Shown here in pieces: positions 24,771 through 36,777 of a DNA stretch of 48,667 nt (positions within the stretch are counted from its first letter, which is position 1; every line of letters starts with the position of its first letter). The stretch is from positions 1 to 48,667 of the forward strand of contig MQVO02000082.1 in the NCBI GenBank assembly GCA_001986395.2, read 5' to 3'. The notes under the pieces are model-generated. The model searched no databases, was not told where the DNA came from, and worked only from the letters and a program-made list of their open reading frames with translations. Source of the DNA: Irpex lacteus (Eukaryota > Basidiomycota > Agaricomycetes > Polyporales > Irpicaceae). The translations under genes and the position numbers were made by a program.

Positions 24771-26629
24771 TTTGCTTTGGCTAACTTGGCGAGTATGCGG
24801 TGAGAGGATGAAACGTATCTGGAAGTGGATAGCTATGCGCTTTCTTTTGTACTCTTACAGCGTGGTGGCTTGAACGGGACACTTAGATCAAGTTGTACTG
24901 TAAAACCATCAATCATGATATGGAATGCCAGTATATGACAGGATCATGGTGAGCAAGCTTCTGAGGGTATCTATTCTACATCAGAGTCCAGTCAGCACGA
25001 TAGTCCAGCGCCACAATCTAGCGACTCTTGCAGCCTTGGGTAAGTTACTGTTGCCGTTCGTTGACCGCGCAATTCAGAAATCAGCTGCGGATGCGCAGAG
25101 TGCACGGAGAATCACGACCAACAAACCTTCCCAAGCAGTATTGACACGAACGGACCAAATCAGATGATGATGAGCAAACAACGCTGGAGTTTAGGTTAGG
25201 ACCGTGTATAGGAGAAAGAAGTAGAAGGTAAGAACTGACCAGAAATGACCACACGGTGCAAGATACGAGGTGCGGTCCGAGCTTCGCGGGTAGGCATGAT
25301 TCGAGGAAGTCTGCACCAGCACACGATGCGTGTCGCCTTGCACTGCCCTACAATACACTCTTCCCTTCAACAGTTCATGGTTGTATTGAAATAGGGTGCT
25401 AGGAACCTGAGAAAATGTTAATGATGTCCGAAGTTCGTCCAACCTCCAGCCAGTGCCAGTGAGTACAACGCCACACAGACGCCTAAATGAGCGCCCACGC
25501 CCACGCCCATGCCTCACAAGCTTCAGGAATGCATGATGAGCGGCGAAGGGGAATGGAACGCCAGCTCTCGAAGGTCCGCCGGTGAGTCTGGAGGACATAT
25601 TTTTTTTGCAAGTAACAGTCAGTAAAATGGGGCATTTACCGAGATGGGCAAAACCATGCCAGGCGTCGCCAGGGACGTACGCGCTCAAAGAATACCCTTG
25701 CCCGAACACCCGCTGCACATTCACAATTGTTTTGCAGCTGTCTCGCACAACTCTGCTAGTATCGATTATGGCGGAGGGGCCTGTCGCGCTCCTATCATTC
25801 CTAGATGATACATCACCATATTCAGACCAGAAGAGCCCGAGGGTGAGACGGACACTCTTCCGAGACCACAGGAGTGGCAGTTGTACTTTCTGTCCTGAAC
25901 GGAGCTCCACAAACCTCGAGCGCAAGGTACATCGTGACTCGAGTGTGAAGTCGAGCCGACACGGATGTGATAGATAGACAACTACTTATCAGTCCTGGCG
26001 TCCGACGGAAGATACGCGATGAGTGCTCCTTGAAGCTTGATAGTACAGCAGCGATATGCAACGCCGCTTTTACGCCGATGGATTGAGGACCTGGTATACC
26101 CTCGCTGCCGCGTTATCCAACGCGACGTTTTGTTATCCTTGACACCCTTCAAACCGAGTATGTAAATATGTGCTCAGATTATGTAGTAACGGACATTTTA
26201 TTCTACTTACCAATACAGGCATTTACGAGGTGACATATCTGCGCCAGATTGTGAGCATAAGTTGCGGAGCCAAAACCCCCAAGCAGTGTACCCTGGCGCC
26301 CGATGTGGTAGTTCAAGCTTCAAGTGCCGGTTGCAGAGTGACACGGCCTGTATTGCCGCATACTGGGATTGAACAAACACTTGCCGCAGTGATACTGTAA
26401 CAGTGCAAGTTGCGACCTATTTTATCCCCTGATTGTCTGACGAGGGTATAGAACAGATATCGTATTGAGCGTTATAGTGGCCATGAACAAAACTAGCAAG
26501 CGGGTGATCCCCTAAGTAGTCCGTGCACAAGCTGCGCTGCAAAAAGAGAAGAATAAGGGAAAAGTCCATCCCGATATGATAAGGTAGATGATGACATTAC
26601 AACCCAATAAAAGCCATGGCTGAAGACCT
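24771..26629. other. Intergenic, long unassigned ORFs on both strands
   Basis: Contains the longest unassigned frame of the window, 244 codons at 25191-25925 (-), overlapped on the plus strand by 131 codons at 25582-25977. Neither has a recognised motif. On the plus strand an ATG at 25487 opens a short frame with alternating Ala-His residues encoded by a GCCCAC hexamer repeat and ending at a GTGAGT, which could be a first exon. No coherent gene could be built. Confidence 0.4.
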
Positions 26630-27330
26630 CTACAAAACGGTCCAAGCACCTCCCACAAGACACAGTATTACGACGCTAAGCATTGCAAACATGTGGGGCA
26701 ACGTTCCTTCGAGCGCCCGCCAGCCGGGCATAGCGACGCCGTTTGCGGCGGCGGGGAAGGTAGTAGCGAATGGAACCGTGGGATTAGGTGCGCCAGAAAC
26801 GGTGACGGTAGCAGCAGAAGGGTTCGTGGTTGTTGTACCGTTCGCTGTACTACCTATCGAGAACTTGGGAGATGCTCCAAACATGTTGCCTGACGTAGAG
26901 TTCAAGAAGATGATATAGTAGTCGTCAGCTTGCGGAAGATCCTGAATGAAGATGTTGAGAGCTCCAGGCGCTGTGGGAACTATGCACACAAGGATTAGTC
27001 GAATAGCGCGATTTCGAGGACCTGGCAGGCGTACCTTCTTTGGCAACGTAAGTGATTCCGTCCTGGCTCAGCCTCGACATCTCAACGTCGACCGCGTCAA
27101 CACCATCACCGACGCCCTTTGACCAGGATACTAGGTTTGCAGCACCATTTGCCCATGTGTCACCGGCAGCAGGAGCAGTCACCCTGAAATCTGAACGGTT
27201 GCAGGCGGTTAGATCAGCGGAACAGGTATACTCTATGCGAGAGTCACGCACAATTCGCTTGCACGTAGGGAGTACACCAGGCAAAGAGTAAGACCAAGAG
27301 GGTTGTAGGCATGAGCGATGGGCGATACAT
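26630..27330 (-). CDS. Kre9/Knh1-like Ser/Thr-rich GPI-anchored protein, 3 exons
   Basis: Minus-strand exons 27252-27330, 27035-27190 and 26630-26979 encode 194 residues. A signal peptide (TTLLVLLFAW core) is followed by an immunoglobulin-like domain of the yeast cell-wall synthesis Kre9/Knh1-like N-terminal type: VTAPAAGDTW near residue 30, then VSWSKG, LSQDGITYVA, and DDYYIIFLNS near residue 100. A Ser/Thr/Ala-rich stalk of about 45 residues and a C-terminal hydrophobic tail with a small-residue region before it predict a GPI anchor. Proteins of this family sit on the cell surface and are linked to beta-1,6-glucan or wall assembly; many basidiomycete members are uncharacterised. The promoter side (27331 upward on the minus strand) is CT-rich. 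Confidence 0.88.
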
Positions 27331-28892
27331 GGCTTAGTTCTCGAAATTAAGAGGGAGATGAGGAGTAAGAGTAGAGTGCAGTCGAACTGATCACCGGCGA
27401 GCCCAAATACGACGAATGAGTAGCAAAAGAGCGAAAAGACACGGAGTTATATGTCGCAGCGGTGTTCAATGAGCGAGGCCGGATGTAGAAGACGAGAGGC
27501 AGAGATGGTGGTCGGCGACAACGACTCCAAGCGGTTTCTCGACGCCGGCAGCATGTTTGGTTCTATTTGTCTCGACGTGCACAGCGTCCGTCTGTCGTCT
27601 GCCACCACCACTACCAGCGACCGCGCCGGCGGTGGTCCCCAAAGTCAATGAACTGTCCAGGTCCAGGGGACATCGATGTACATGGACAGATGTAGCGATA
27701 CGTCTTAACGTGCTTAAGTGTGCCATGTATGCACTGGTAAGTAAGTATGCTGCATCATTACTGTAGCTTTGAATCGCAGCTGAATACCCTCACAGCGGCT
27801 GGAGTGATCTGCAACGATTGTGATCCATTGTAAATGATGACGGGTTGTCTAGTGTTGGATGCACAGATTCAAGTTGTTTCTGTATTGGTAGGTGCGTGTG
27901 CGCAGTCCGCAAAGCTTAACGCCTCAGCTAACCTCAGTGCCGCATAGAACAACAAACTGCCTGAGATTCTGTCGCCTTGTGTGGAATACCACACCATAAA
28001 GCGTATCTTTGACTGCTGGTTGACGATCACGCTTCCAACGAACGACGCAGAACACTATAATCCTTCGGGTTGCGTTCTGGTTTAAAAATCAAAATGTTGC
28101 CCTGTCCGGCGGCCTCTTAGGGAGCGATAGGCTTGCTGGTTTCCACGTCGCTTTGTCAAGTCGAGGAACCGCTGTAATATCATCAGAACCAGGATCCTGT
28201 ACTTGGGCGCGCTGCGGCTGCTGCTACATATCTAACCATCAGCATCTTTATTCATCAGGGCCATCGGTATTTCAGGGAGCACATACGTGACCCAATGTTC
28301 CGTAAACTACATTCTAACATCGGAGACCGTACAGAGTCTGTACTTGTCGGTTGCGGAGCGTTCGTACCGAGTCTTGGTTGATGATATGGCCTAACACGCA
28401 TTCTGATGCAGAACCACGACCTCAAGCTTCTATCTCAGATACAACGGTACGCAGTTCACCCATCAGTGTACGTGGATGCCTGTCCTAATCGTCGGCTCCT
28501 AGATTGCACAGTCGGCCTGTGGGCGGCGCGCTCGCATCGCCCTGGAGAATCCAGCGTGGCCAGGTTCAAATCGACTGAATGAATGCTGGAAGAGTCATTC
28601 AGCCGAATGTTGTTGTTCATACGCTTAACGTCACTCGATTTCTCGGCCTATCGGTATTTCATCAAGGCGACGCTCATCTCCAGATGCCATCGAATCTAGT
28701 TGACTCAGTTGGTTACGCTAGCGGTCCTTCCTCAACCTCACGCGGAATCAGCGGCAGAGTCGCTTCTTGCCATCAGCAAACTCAGCTCGCTGTCGAGGCC
28801 TGCTACGGCAGAACTTGAGTTTCAGCCAGCAGATGACCGCCATTTGCTTAGTACATCCTCCACTGTCCTTCACTCGCAGCAACAACATCGCG
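27331..28892. other. Intergenic between the Kre9-like gene and DUF6534 gene C1
   Basis: Divergent promoter region. A 65-codon plus-strand frame (28700-28897) has coding-like composition (Ala, Ser, Leu, Glu) but ends without a recognised motif. Nothing else is assignable. Confidence 0.4.
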
Positions 28893-28899
28893 TATAAAG
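28893..28899 (+). promoter_or_regulatory. TATA box of DUF6534 gene C1
   Basis: TATAAAG starts 59 bp upstream of the ATG at 28952, a typical distance. Confidence 0.5.
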
Positions 28900-28951
28900 T
28901 CCGACTGTCACGGTGCCGCACGTTGCTTCTTGTTAGTCCTCGAGACTGAGT

Positions 28952-31085
28952 ATGGCATCTCCTACATTCGAAGCATTCATAGGGCCTGCATTCGTGATTA
29001 TATGTGTGGCATTTATGTACGTAGCTCTTGGTGATTCTTGGTTGTTGTTCGCCACTCAACAATGTTCATTTGTGCAGGATGTATGGGACGTTTTGTGCCC
29101 AGGTGTGGTACTATTGGGCGACTTACAACGATAGGCCAGCACTTCAATATCTAGTCGGGATACTGACGTGAGTCCCTATTTGATTAATATAGATGAGACG
29201 ATTTTTTCTAACCGCTTTTAATGTTCCAGGGCAATGGAGACAGCACACACAGCACTATGCATACATGTGCTCTATGAATACCTTGTGAGGCTTTGGGGTA
29301 ATGCGGGATCTGCAGGGGAGATCATATCGTTAGTGAGATATCTGTTGAGACGGTCTGCTATCGACTGATTCTACCGCTCGCATTGACAGAACCGTGACGG
29401 TGAGCATTACTATTTGGCTCATCATTATCGATCTCTAATAAACATAATTACTGGAGAAGGTTGCAATATACTTTGAGGTATGCTCAAAGCCTCTTCTACG
29501 ACACGAGAGATTGTGTTCATTTTTTGCGTCCTGAATGATAGTTGATTATTAGCTCTGTTGTTCAAGCGTAAGTAAACTCTTATACTCTGAAACTTATAGA
29601 CATCTGATGTTCAATCTAAGTTGGTATATTTATCGGATCTGGCGACGTACGTTACTCCTCCACATGTCAAATGGCTCCTATTCGTAGGATTTATGCTCGT
29701 AGTTCGAAGGCAGGCAATCCCCACGGCTTTCTTGGTGAGTGGGACCGTCGCTACTAGGGCTCTCACTCATGCTGATACCCAACTCCAGGCAGCAACACTT
29801 CTGGCGCACATTGGTTAGTAGCTGAAAAGATCCGTGCCTTTGTAACGCTGCTGATCTCACTAATGGTTTACTCAGCCATTTCGTTCAGTATGTTCTGACT
29901 GCTCATTACCTTCATCTGCCACATTTGAACATACTTTATCACTGCCAGGAGCGTCTGCTTACACGTGAGTTTGTATCCATCGCTTGTGCATGGAAAACTC
30001 AGATACAATCAAATCTCTAGGCACAAATATGCTACCTGGGAGGAGCTGTACAACGATGCACAATTTTCGGTATGTTGAATGATGTTCGTGTTCGTTGCTG
30101 TGCAATTTCAATTCTTACCGAACAATTTCCACCATAGATTGACGTTAACTGCACGTTTGGCCTCAACATTGCTTTAGATGCCTCTATCACATCGGTGTTG
30201 ATGTTCTACCTCTTACGTGATAGATCTAAAGCGATAAAACGGTGCGTCCGTTTTCTACTCCTTCATACTACCTTTACTTACGACGGTAGCATGTCATAGG
30301 AGTACGAAGAGAATGATAAAGAGTCTCCTCCACTTTGCATTCAGTACTGGGATCCTTACAGTGTACGTGCGGATTAGCAATTATGGCATCTTCTGCTGAG
30401 TCGCTCACCTCCCTTGCAGACTAACGTCTTGTGGACTGTTTGTGGCGGTAAGAATTTGATATGTAGTGGGAATGACCTTAGTTGACGCCGCACGATAGCT
30501 GAATGTCGCGAAACACACTCTCACGTTTGGGGGCATGATTCAGTTCATCGCTAAACGTCAGTCGATGACAAGCTTTCGTCCGCGAATGTGCTCTTTCTGA
30601 CTCAACTCATGCAGTGTATGCAAACTCAATGCTTGCCGTGTATGTTTCCTCAAGTATCCCAGTTTTTCAACAATCTCACCTAAACTGAAAAAAATAGCCT
30701 CAATGCTCGGCGAAGTGTTGCCAAAGCCGCGACAGCAGACACCAAGTTTGGCGTGGAGCTCTCCAATTTGCAGTCGTCTTCAGCGAGCACACCAGTCCCT
30801 ACTATCCAGGTTAGCGTACGCTCTGCATGACCAAGTTTCAGCTTGTTATACTGATGATGTTGCCCGATCCAGGAGCCTATTCACTTTCAGGCCCATACAA
30901 CAGCCCTAGGTACCTCGGACAATACATGGGTGCGCTACGAAATGACTGTTCATTGGAAGTGAGATGCTTACGAACGAGATTCTTCTGTTAAACAGACCAC
31001 GAAACAAAGCGAAAGTGATCCTTTCTCCACACCCGGAGATCCACCTGGTATCAGAACTTTCGAGGTGGTGACGGAGAAAGTATAA
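28952..31085 (+). CDS. DUF6534 seven-helix membrane protein C1, 20 exons
   Basis: Exons 28952-29016, 29078-29167, 29230-29328, 29390-29399, 29460-29477, 29542-29567, 29621-29646, 29703-29734, 29789-29813, 29876-29887, 29949-29964, 30021-30069, 30138-30241, 30300-30362, 30420-30447, 30499-30556, 30615-30639, 30698-30809, 30873-30929 and 30996-31085 join in frame to 334 residues. Family marks are FIGPAFVII at the N-terminus, METAHTAL, WYIYRIW, the exon-13 segment LNIALDASIT, DRSKAIKR, and YANSMLAVLNAR after the last helix, as in DUF6534 proteins of Agaricomycetes. I count seven hydrophobic segments and a polar C-terminal tail of about 80 residues with SELSN-like Ser/Thr content. Function is unestablished. 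Exons of 10, 12, 16 and 18 nt make automatic gene models unreliable here. The extra final exon is supported by C2 and C3. Confidence 0.88.
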
Positions 31086-31112
31086 CTTTCCGTTGAAGCC
31101 ACCGGCCCCTAA

Positions 31113-31132
31113 AGAAACCCAATGTTCTTCAA
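31113..31132 (+). repeat. 20-bp word shared by C1 and C3 3' flanks
   Basis: The word beginning AGAAACCCAATG is identical at 48145-48164. It lies 28 bp after the C1 stop and 31 bp after the C3 stop, in otherwise unlike 3' flanks. It may be a conserved 3' UTR element or a trace of recent duplication. Confidence 0.65.
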
Positions 31133-31837
31133 TACCTACGCGCAGTATGTGGCCACGAGGCATCTGCTGCACAACGTACGGTAATGGCGCTATGATCAGT
31201 AGCACAGTTCCTGAAAGAGAGATATTCTGGACTTCTACATTCGTCTAGGTATTTCAGCCTTACTAGTAACGCATTTATATACGGCAGTGCGTTGAGTTTC
31301 GGTTACCGGAATACCTTACTTATGTTGATGCTTGGGGTGAGATGATGTGCCTAAATGTCCTGTGAATATGGTAATCCGCCGCTGAGTAAACTCTCAGGCA
31401 GTAAACTCGGTCATCGGCGCATACTAATCATCACTCGTTTCCCAGATTACAAGGCTTCATCTCAGGATCAGGATCATTACCATGGGCGCGAGCAGTGATG
31501 GTTGGTTCCAAGCTACCGCCCTATGTTGTTCTTGCTGCTACGTGGAGATTACGAAGCGGTGTCATCTCCCAGGCCTCAGGTTCAAGCTTTTCTTTTCTGG
31601 TACGTGATGTTGCCGCTGAATGATTGATATATCAGAACAGGTCCCTTTCTCAGAGTCTTCGTTCAGAACAGATCTCACGTTTTGCAGCTACACTGGGTTC
31701 CGATAGTGCGACCTTATGATACAGTCTGATGTGATGGCGAGCGCGTCGGCGTCACCAAGTACTCAAGGAGCCAAGATATTAAAAAACGATAGGTATTTAG
31801 CCGAGCAAGTCGTAGACGGCCTCGACGCTCGATTGAT

Positions 31838-33945
31838 ATGTCTCCCAGTTCTGCGCACTTCGCTGCGTTCATTGGACCAGCGTTTGTAATCATATGCTGC
31901 GCGTTTATGTGGGTGCACTCCTATTACCTCGTACAGGTGACCAACGTCTGACTACGTGTCAGGCTTTACGGGGCATTTTGTGCCCAGGTTTGCTACTACT
32001 GGACAAGCTATAATGACAATGTCACCATAAAACTGCTGGTGGCAATAGTTGGGTGGGGTAATCTCTTCTAATACTGGAAACCAGCGTTGATTGTATCGTA
32101 TAGCGTACTTGAGACAGCACATACGGGTCTATGTATCCAGTTTTTCTATGAGTACCTCGTAAACGCATGGGGTGACCCGGTTGCCTCAGGACGTGTTGTT
32201 CCGTGAGTCGCATTATATGATGAAATAATTTCCGTGTTTCGTGGCTGAATCAATTACAGTACCGTCGCGGTAAGGGAGAGTGCCCACGTTTTCTCAGAAC
32301 TCTAGCTGAATCCGCCTCTTCGTTTTCTTTCATATCAGGTCACAATCTATCTTGTTGTAAGCCATTTAGTCGCTAAAGCCTGGCACATAAAGACTCATGA
32401 TTATTGCACGTACTTCTATCCCACTAGCTGATCATTAGTTCCATCGTGCAAGGGTAAGCGAGTCAACTTATGCCGCAGCCTAAGGTCATGCGTCCTAAAA
32501 CCCTCTACTCAGGTGGTATATATATCGGATATGGCATCGTAAGTTCATTCAAAACACGTGCATCACATTATCTTACTCCTACTAGTACGTCGCCAGATCA
32601 TCCCAGTTGCTTGCATGGTACGTTAAAGGTAGCAAGGTGGTATAAATTTGTATCTGACACGAGTTAGACCGCAATATTTCTTGCTCATATAGGTCGGTTT
32701 TATCTACTGTTGATTTGAACACAAGGCTCATTATTTCACACAGGCCTGTCCTTCAGTGCGTTTAACTCCGATTTTACTTCCTGAATCACTCACTCACGCC
32801 GATTTACAAGGGGCCACCGCATACACGCAAGTGAATCTTGACCATCTCAGATCAAACATCTAACTCGTGTCTTGTGATCCAGGAATAAATATGAGACATG
32901 GGCAGAGGTTTATGCTGATAAGCATTTTACAGTGAGTACCATGATAGGTAAAGCACGTCTTCGGAATTTGACTTGATATATAGCGCGAGGTCAACTGGAC
33001 GTTCGGCCTGAACATTGCGTTGGACGCTTCTATTACGACTATATTGATGTATTACTTATGGCGAGATCGTTCTAAAGCAGCTAAACGGTGAGCGCTGCTA
33101 CGATTGTCATGCTGCACCTTCTAATATGTACGACAGGAGCACCAAGAAGATGGTGAAGACTCTAATCAATTTTGCGTTTAGTACTGGTGCTTTGACGGTG
33201 TATGGTCTTGGTACCTTAGTCTTCACCCTGCCACAAGTACTGACTTCACGCACGTAGCTTGACTTCTTGTGGCTTCTTTGTTGCAGTACGTGCTCACTAA
33301 ACGCGGACAGCGATCTGCTGCCACTGATGATGCTATCGTAGCTCAACGTTGATAAACACACACTGACGTTTGGGGCGATGATTGAATTAATTGCTAAGTG
33401 TAAGTATACATTCTGCCACTCAAGCTTCAAGTATAATCAATTGCAATACTAATTATTCTATACAGTGTACGCGAATTCGATGTTAGCAATGTACGTGTCT
33501 AACAACGCTCAATTTCTTCACCGTCATTGACACACCCACCGGGCTGCTATCAGGCTGAATGCCCGCCAGAGGGTAATACAGGCTGCTACCGCTGAGACAC
33601 GGCTCGGTATTGAGCTATCTAACTTGCCAACCTCTACATCGCCCAGCTCTTTACGAGCCCCTGCGGTGCGTAGTCTGTATGCTTACTAGCTAAGGATACC
33701 TTCAGTCTTACTTAGGTACAAGTAGATCCCTGCTCGAAACTGCACATTCACCACTACTACCGTTGCCACTGACATCGGTGATATTTGGGCATGTTATGTG
33801 ATTTTGAGCTGTAAATTTCAGCTCACTCTAACTAATTATCGCTTACTAGGTCGATAAGTATGGCCAGCCCGAACACGGAAACTGCATCGTCCCCGAGCAT
33901 ATTGTAGGAGATAGAAGATCTCACAAGATTAAGCAAGACGTCTGA
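31838..33945 (+). CDS. DUF6534 seven-helix membrane protein C2, 20 exons
   Basis: Exons 31838-31908, 31963-32052, 32104-32202, 32260-32269, 32339-32356, 32428-32453, 32513-32538, 32586-32617, 32668-32692, 32744-32755, 32811-32826, 32883-32931, 32984-33087, 33137-33199, 33258-33285, 33342-33399, 33466-33490, 33554-33665, 33726-33788 and 33850-33945 give 340 residues in frame. Exons 2 to 18 have exactly the lengths of C1. Same family marks: FIGPAFVII, LETAHTGL, WYIYRIW, FGLNIALDASIT, YANSMLAMLNAR, ELSNLPTS. Two introns appear to use GC donors (GCAAGT at 32827, GCATGT at 33789). It lies 752 bp behind C1 in the same direction, a tandem duplicate that has since diverged. Function unknown. The last two exons rest on comparison with C1 and C3. 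Confidence 0.86.
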
Positions 33946-34537
33946 CAGTACGGTAACAAGAACCTGCTAGATTGTAATGGCACGGGACCAACCTCACGTA
34001 AAGGGATCGGGAAGCTTGAAGCTCTAACGACAGCTTTGTACGAGATCATATCCCAGTTGCTTTAGCTCGTGCGAGTCGGAGTCTGTAAGTTTACATGCTT
34101 TGATTTATCTGATCGCCATTCTACCGCTTAGTACTAGGCCTGCAGTCGGAATTACCCTTATTCCATCCTTCTGGTCTGTAATAGTGTCATGCATGCTCTA
34201 GCTGGTTGCAATATCTCTATAAACTCCCGCTGGATTTCAAAATATCGAGATGACAACGACATTCGGGTCTGAGAATCTGTATAGTTAAAATATTTGTAAT
34301 GTCGCCATAGAAGACATTGACAGTACGTAAGTTCATCTTACGACTCAGACAGTGTACTCTTGAGACGAACAGGATTGAGGGAAAGGGATGAACTTGAAGC
34401 ACCATGTCATACAGGAATACATGCGATATCTTCGGTCGTCGGTGGGACCGACCTTCAATTTGTGTCCAATAAGTAGGAGTTACACCTATTAAATTCATGT
34501 CGTTTGGGCGCGGACGTCAAGGATTCATGCGAAATAT
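33946..34537. other. Intergenic between convergent DUF6534 genes C2 and C4
   Basis: About 590 bp of 3' flank shared by the convergent genes. Only a 93-codon minus-strand frame (34217-34498) without motif is present. Nothing assignable. Confidence 0.5.
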
Positions 34538-36696
34538 CTAGAGTAGAATCTCACTTACCTGATCGACCGGTAGGTCGTCATATTCCTGGATTGTATAGAC
34601 ATCAACTTTGACGCCTTTACTCCCCTGTACGGTCGAGGCCTCGTCACATGCAGTGGCTCCACTGCTTTGCGGACTGTAAAGACCCAGTGGAATAGGGGCA
34701 GGAGGTGTCGCATTGGTGGTAGTGCGCCCCATTAGGCCCTTACGAATGGCCTTACGAGAATTGAGCGAGGAAAAGAACGAATTCGTGTATACTATGAAAG
34801 CGGCCCCAATACGTCAGCGATGTGTCCCACGAGAACTCTTTAGCAGAACGGACTCACAACCGGCGACAATATACTCTGCAGCCATAAACCATAGTGAGTT
34901 AGGAGCTACAATGAGCTGAATAGGGAGAAACAGATTGAGCGTTGATGTATACGTCGAATGTTATCCTTGCTGGCGTACCGCTACTAGCTCAACTAAAGCT
35001 GCTACTCTGTAGCGAGAGCGTATGGTATAAGCATATGGTCTCGAATAGAGTGAATGGAGAAAAAAACTTACGATGTTATTATACCCCGGCTCACCGCATA
35101 AATCATGATTCTGTGGATTACGTTGCGCGTCCTGTTAAACGTCAGTTACATGCTGATCGTATGACAGGGGCTGCAGTTGTTCACGTACTGCTTTCGTCCA
35201 GCAGCCGCTCTGGGAAGCGCAAGGCACAATGCCCCTGAAATCATAATGTCGGATGCCACCTGGCAACTCAACATGGGTATTATCGCGCTTTCCTTTGGAG
35301 AATAATTGGGCATAACATCATAATTTGTGAAGTGAAATCTGTCGACTCACTCTGAACGAGCCCAATTCCAAAAATGTATCGATCTCGGCCCTATACATGT
35401 ACTGAAGTTGGTGTTTATTGTTGGAACGTCCAGTGTGGAATAACGTACGCGTGTACCACAGAGTCTGAGGGGGACAGTCAGAGCATATCAGATAATATCA
35501 GATAATTATCCATCCAGGAAGGTTTAAGTGACAGACCTATACCAAAGCCTGTGGTCGTCCCGATAAGTGCAAATATGAGATGATATGTTTTCTGTTAAGG
35601 GAAAAGTACACGAACCAAGATGAAACATCACAGGAACACCCTATGAGAGGAATGATTTCAGCTAAGCCTCATAGATCATCGGACATAGGGACGATACCAA
35701 AATGAGACAAGCTATCCATTTCATTTTTTGGTCCGGCACTGATAGGATATAAGGAAGGTTTGAGCAGAAATTGATGCCTGGTATAGTGCTGAACACGTAC
35801 CCAGATGGTGACAAATGTCAATGAAATAGCTGCTCATCATGGTCGGTTATAATGTCTCGGGGAGTTAAGAACATGGCTCACAATAAAGCTATAGCGGAGA
35901 TAGCAAGCTGCGCGGATATTAAATGAGTTATATACAGATAGTGGGAGACGACCTCGCACATGTGTTCCTATGGAGGCCTAAATATATTTCACAGTATTAG
36001 CGTCAGATAAGCATAGCGTGGGCTGAACCGCAGATGCGTCGTACATCGATCGCCCTATATATAACGTGGCAGGAGCGGTGTTAGTGATCTCTGTCCGGTA
36101 CGATGTAACGTCGTGAACATACCAGTACACCGTCAACTCTTCAAGACTGTCTGAACGTATTTGAATCTTGAAGAGGAGGTTAGCTGAGGGTAGGTTGAAC
36201 GAAGCGACGCTTACAAGATAATGGTAGCTGATAAGGCACACTGAGACGCTTTTTCAGCACATGTGTCCACAGAGAGTGTGTCGATTAATACCAGTATACT
36301 CACCAAGCGCAGTATGAACAACGTTCAATACCCTATGAGGTGGGTTCAATACTTTGTAACACAATTCTCACATTCTGCTGCCTTTCACTCACGTTATCAA
36401 CCATGCAGCTACTTTGATCCACACCCTGTCTTCGAATCTTTCGTGGAAGTAGTGATATGCCTGTGGCCAGCCGATATTAGAAAGGTTCGCGTTCATGATG
36501 GACGCCATCGCTCACCTGCGATATGGCCAGGCCACAGAGGAGGACCGCGATCCAGGTGCCAATCAATTCTGCGGCTGAGGACAGTCAGTTGAGAGCTTCA
36601 CTGTATATAGTAGATCGTCTCCATACCATGAGCAACGGTAATAGAATGGGCAAGTTCCGACAATACGACTGCAGGAGAAGGAGCAGTATCCGACAT
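34538..36696 (-). CDS. DUF6534 membrane protein C4, divergent subfamily, 20 exons
   Basis: Minus-strand exons 36627-36696, 36516-36574, 36393-36460, 36304-36332, 36215-36240, 36123-36166, 36045-36054, 35960-35977, 35882-35907, 35801-35829, 35698-35738, 35616-35640, 35537-35548, 35449-35464, 35351-35390, 35189-35259, 35072-35131, 34979-35006, 34858-34915 and 34538-34791 join to 327 residues with no frame break. Marks include LIGTWIAVLLCG, a V-x-HTAL helix, YHYL, SLEELTVYW, SDIMISGALC, TRNVIHRIMIYA and YTNSFFSSLNSRK before a Pro/Ser/Thr-rich tail. This is the more common DUF6534 subtype, unlike C1-C3. Even so, exons of 10, 18, 26, 25, 12, 16, 28 and 58 nt recur at the matching places. The 5' part has extra introns. 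Convergent with C2. Function unknown. Confidence 0.8.
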
Positions 36697-36770
36697 TGTC
36701 AAATGTGTCTGAGTACACTCTTGGAACTTGAACAGAGGTACCTGGGGCACGTCTCGTCATACTTATACCA

Positions 36771-36777
36771 TTTAAAA
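36771..36777 (-). promoter_or_regulatory. TATA-like box of DUF6534 gene C4
   Basis: TATAAGT on the minus strand, 75 bp upstream of the chosen ATG at 36696. It supports that start. Confidence 0.4.

Noticed and set aside
30930..30962. Stop codon at 30960-30962 as the end of DUF6534 gene C1 (and the similar early stops in C2 and C3)
   Set aside because: Reading through gives a stop, but a donor right after the TGG codon joins in C1-C3 to a further exon (90, 96 and 90 nt). The orphan copy uses the same junction after TGC, so the early stops are intronic.
35486..35506. Tandem ATCAGATAAT repeat
   Set aside because: Two units inside an intron of C4; too short to interpret.
34538..36696. STE3-type pheromone receptor (mating B locus) on the minus strand
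   Set aside because: The multi-helix, intron-rich pattern first suggested it, but the exon chain and the YTNSFFSSLNSRK end are those of DUF6534 proteins, and no CaaX pheromone precursor was seen nearby.
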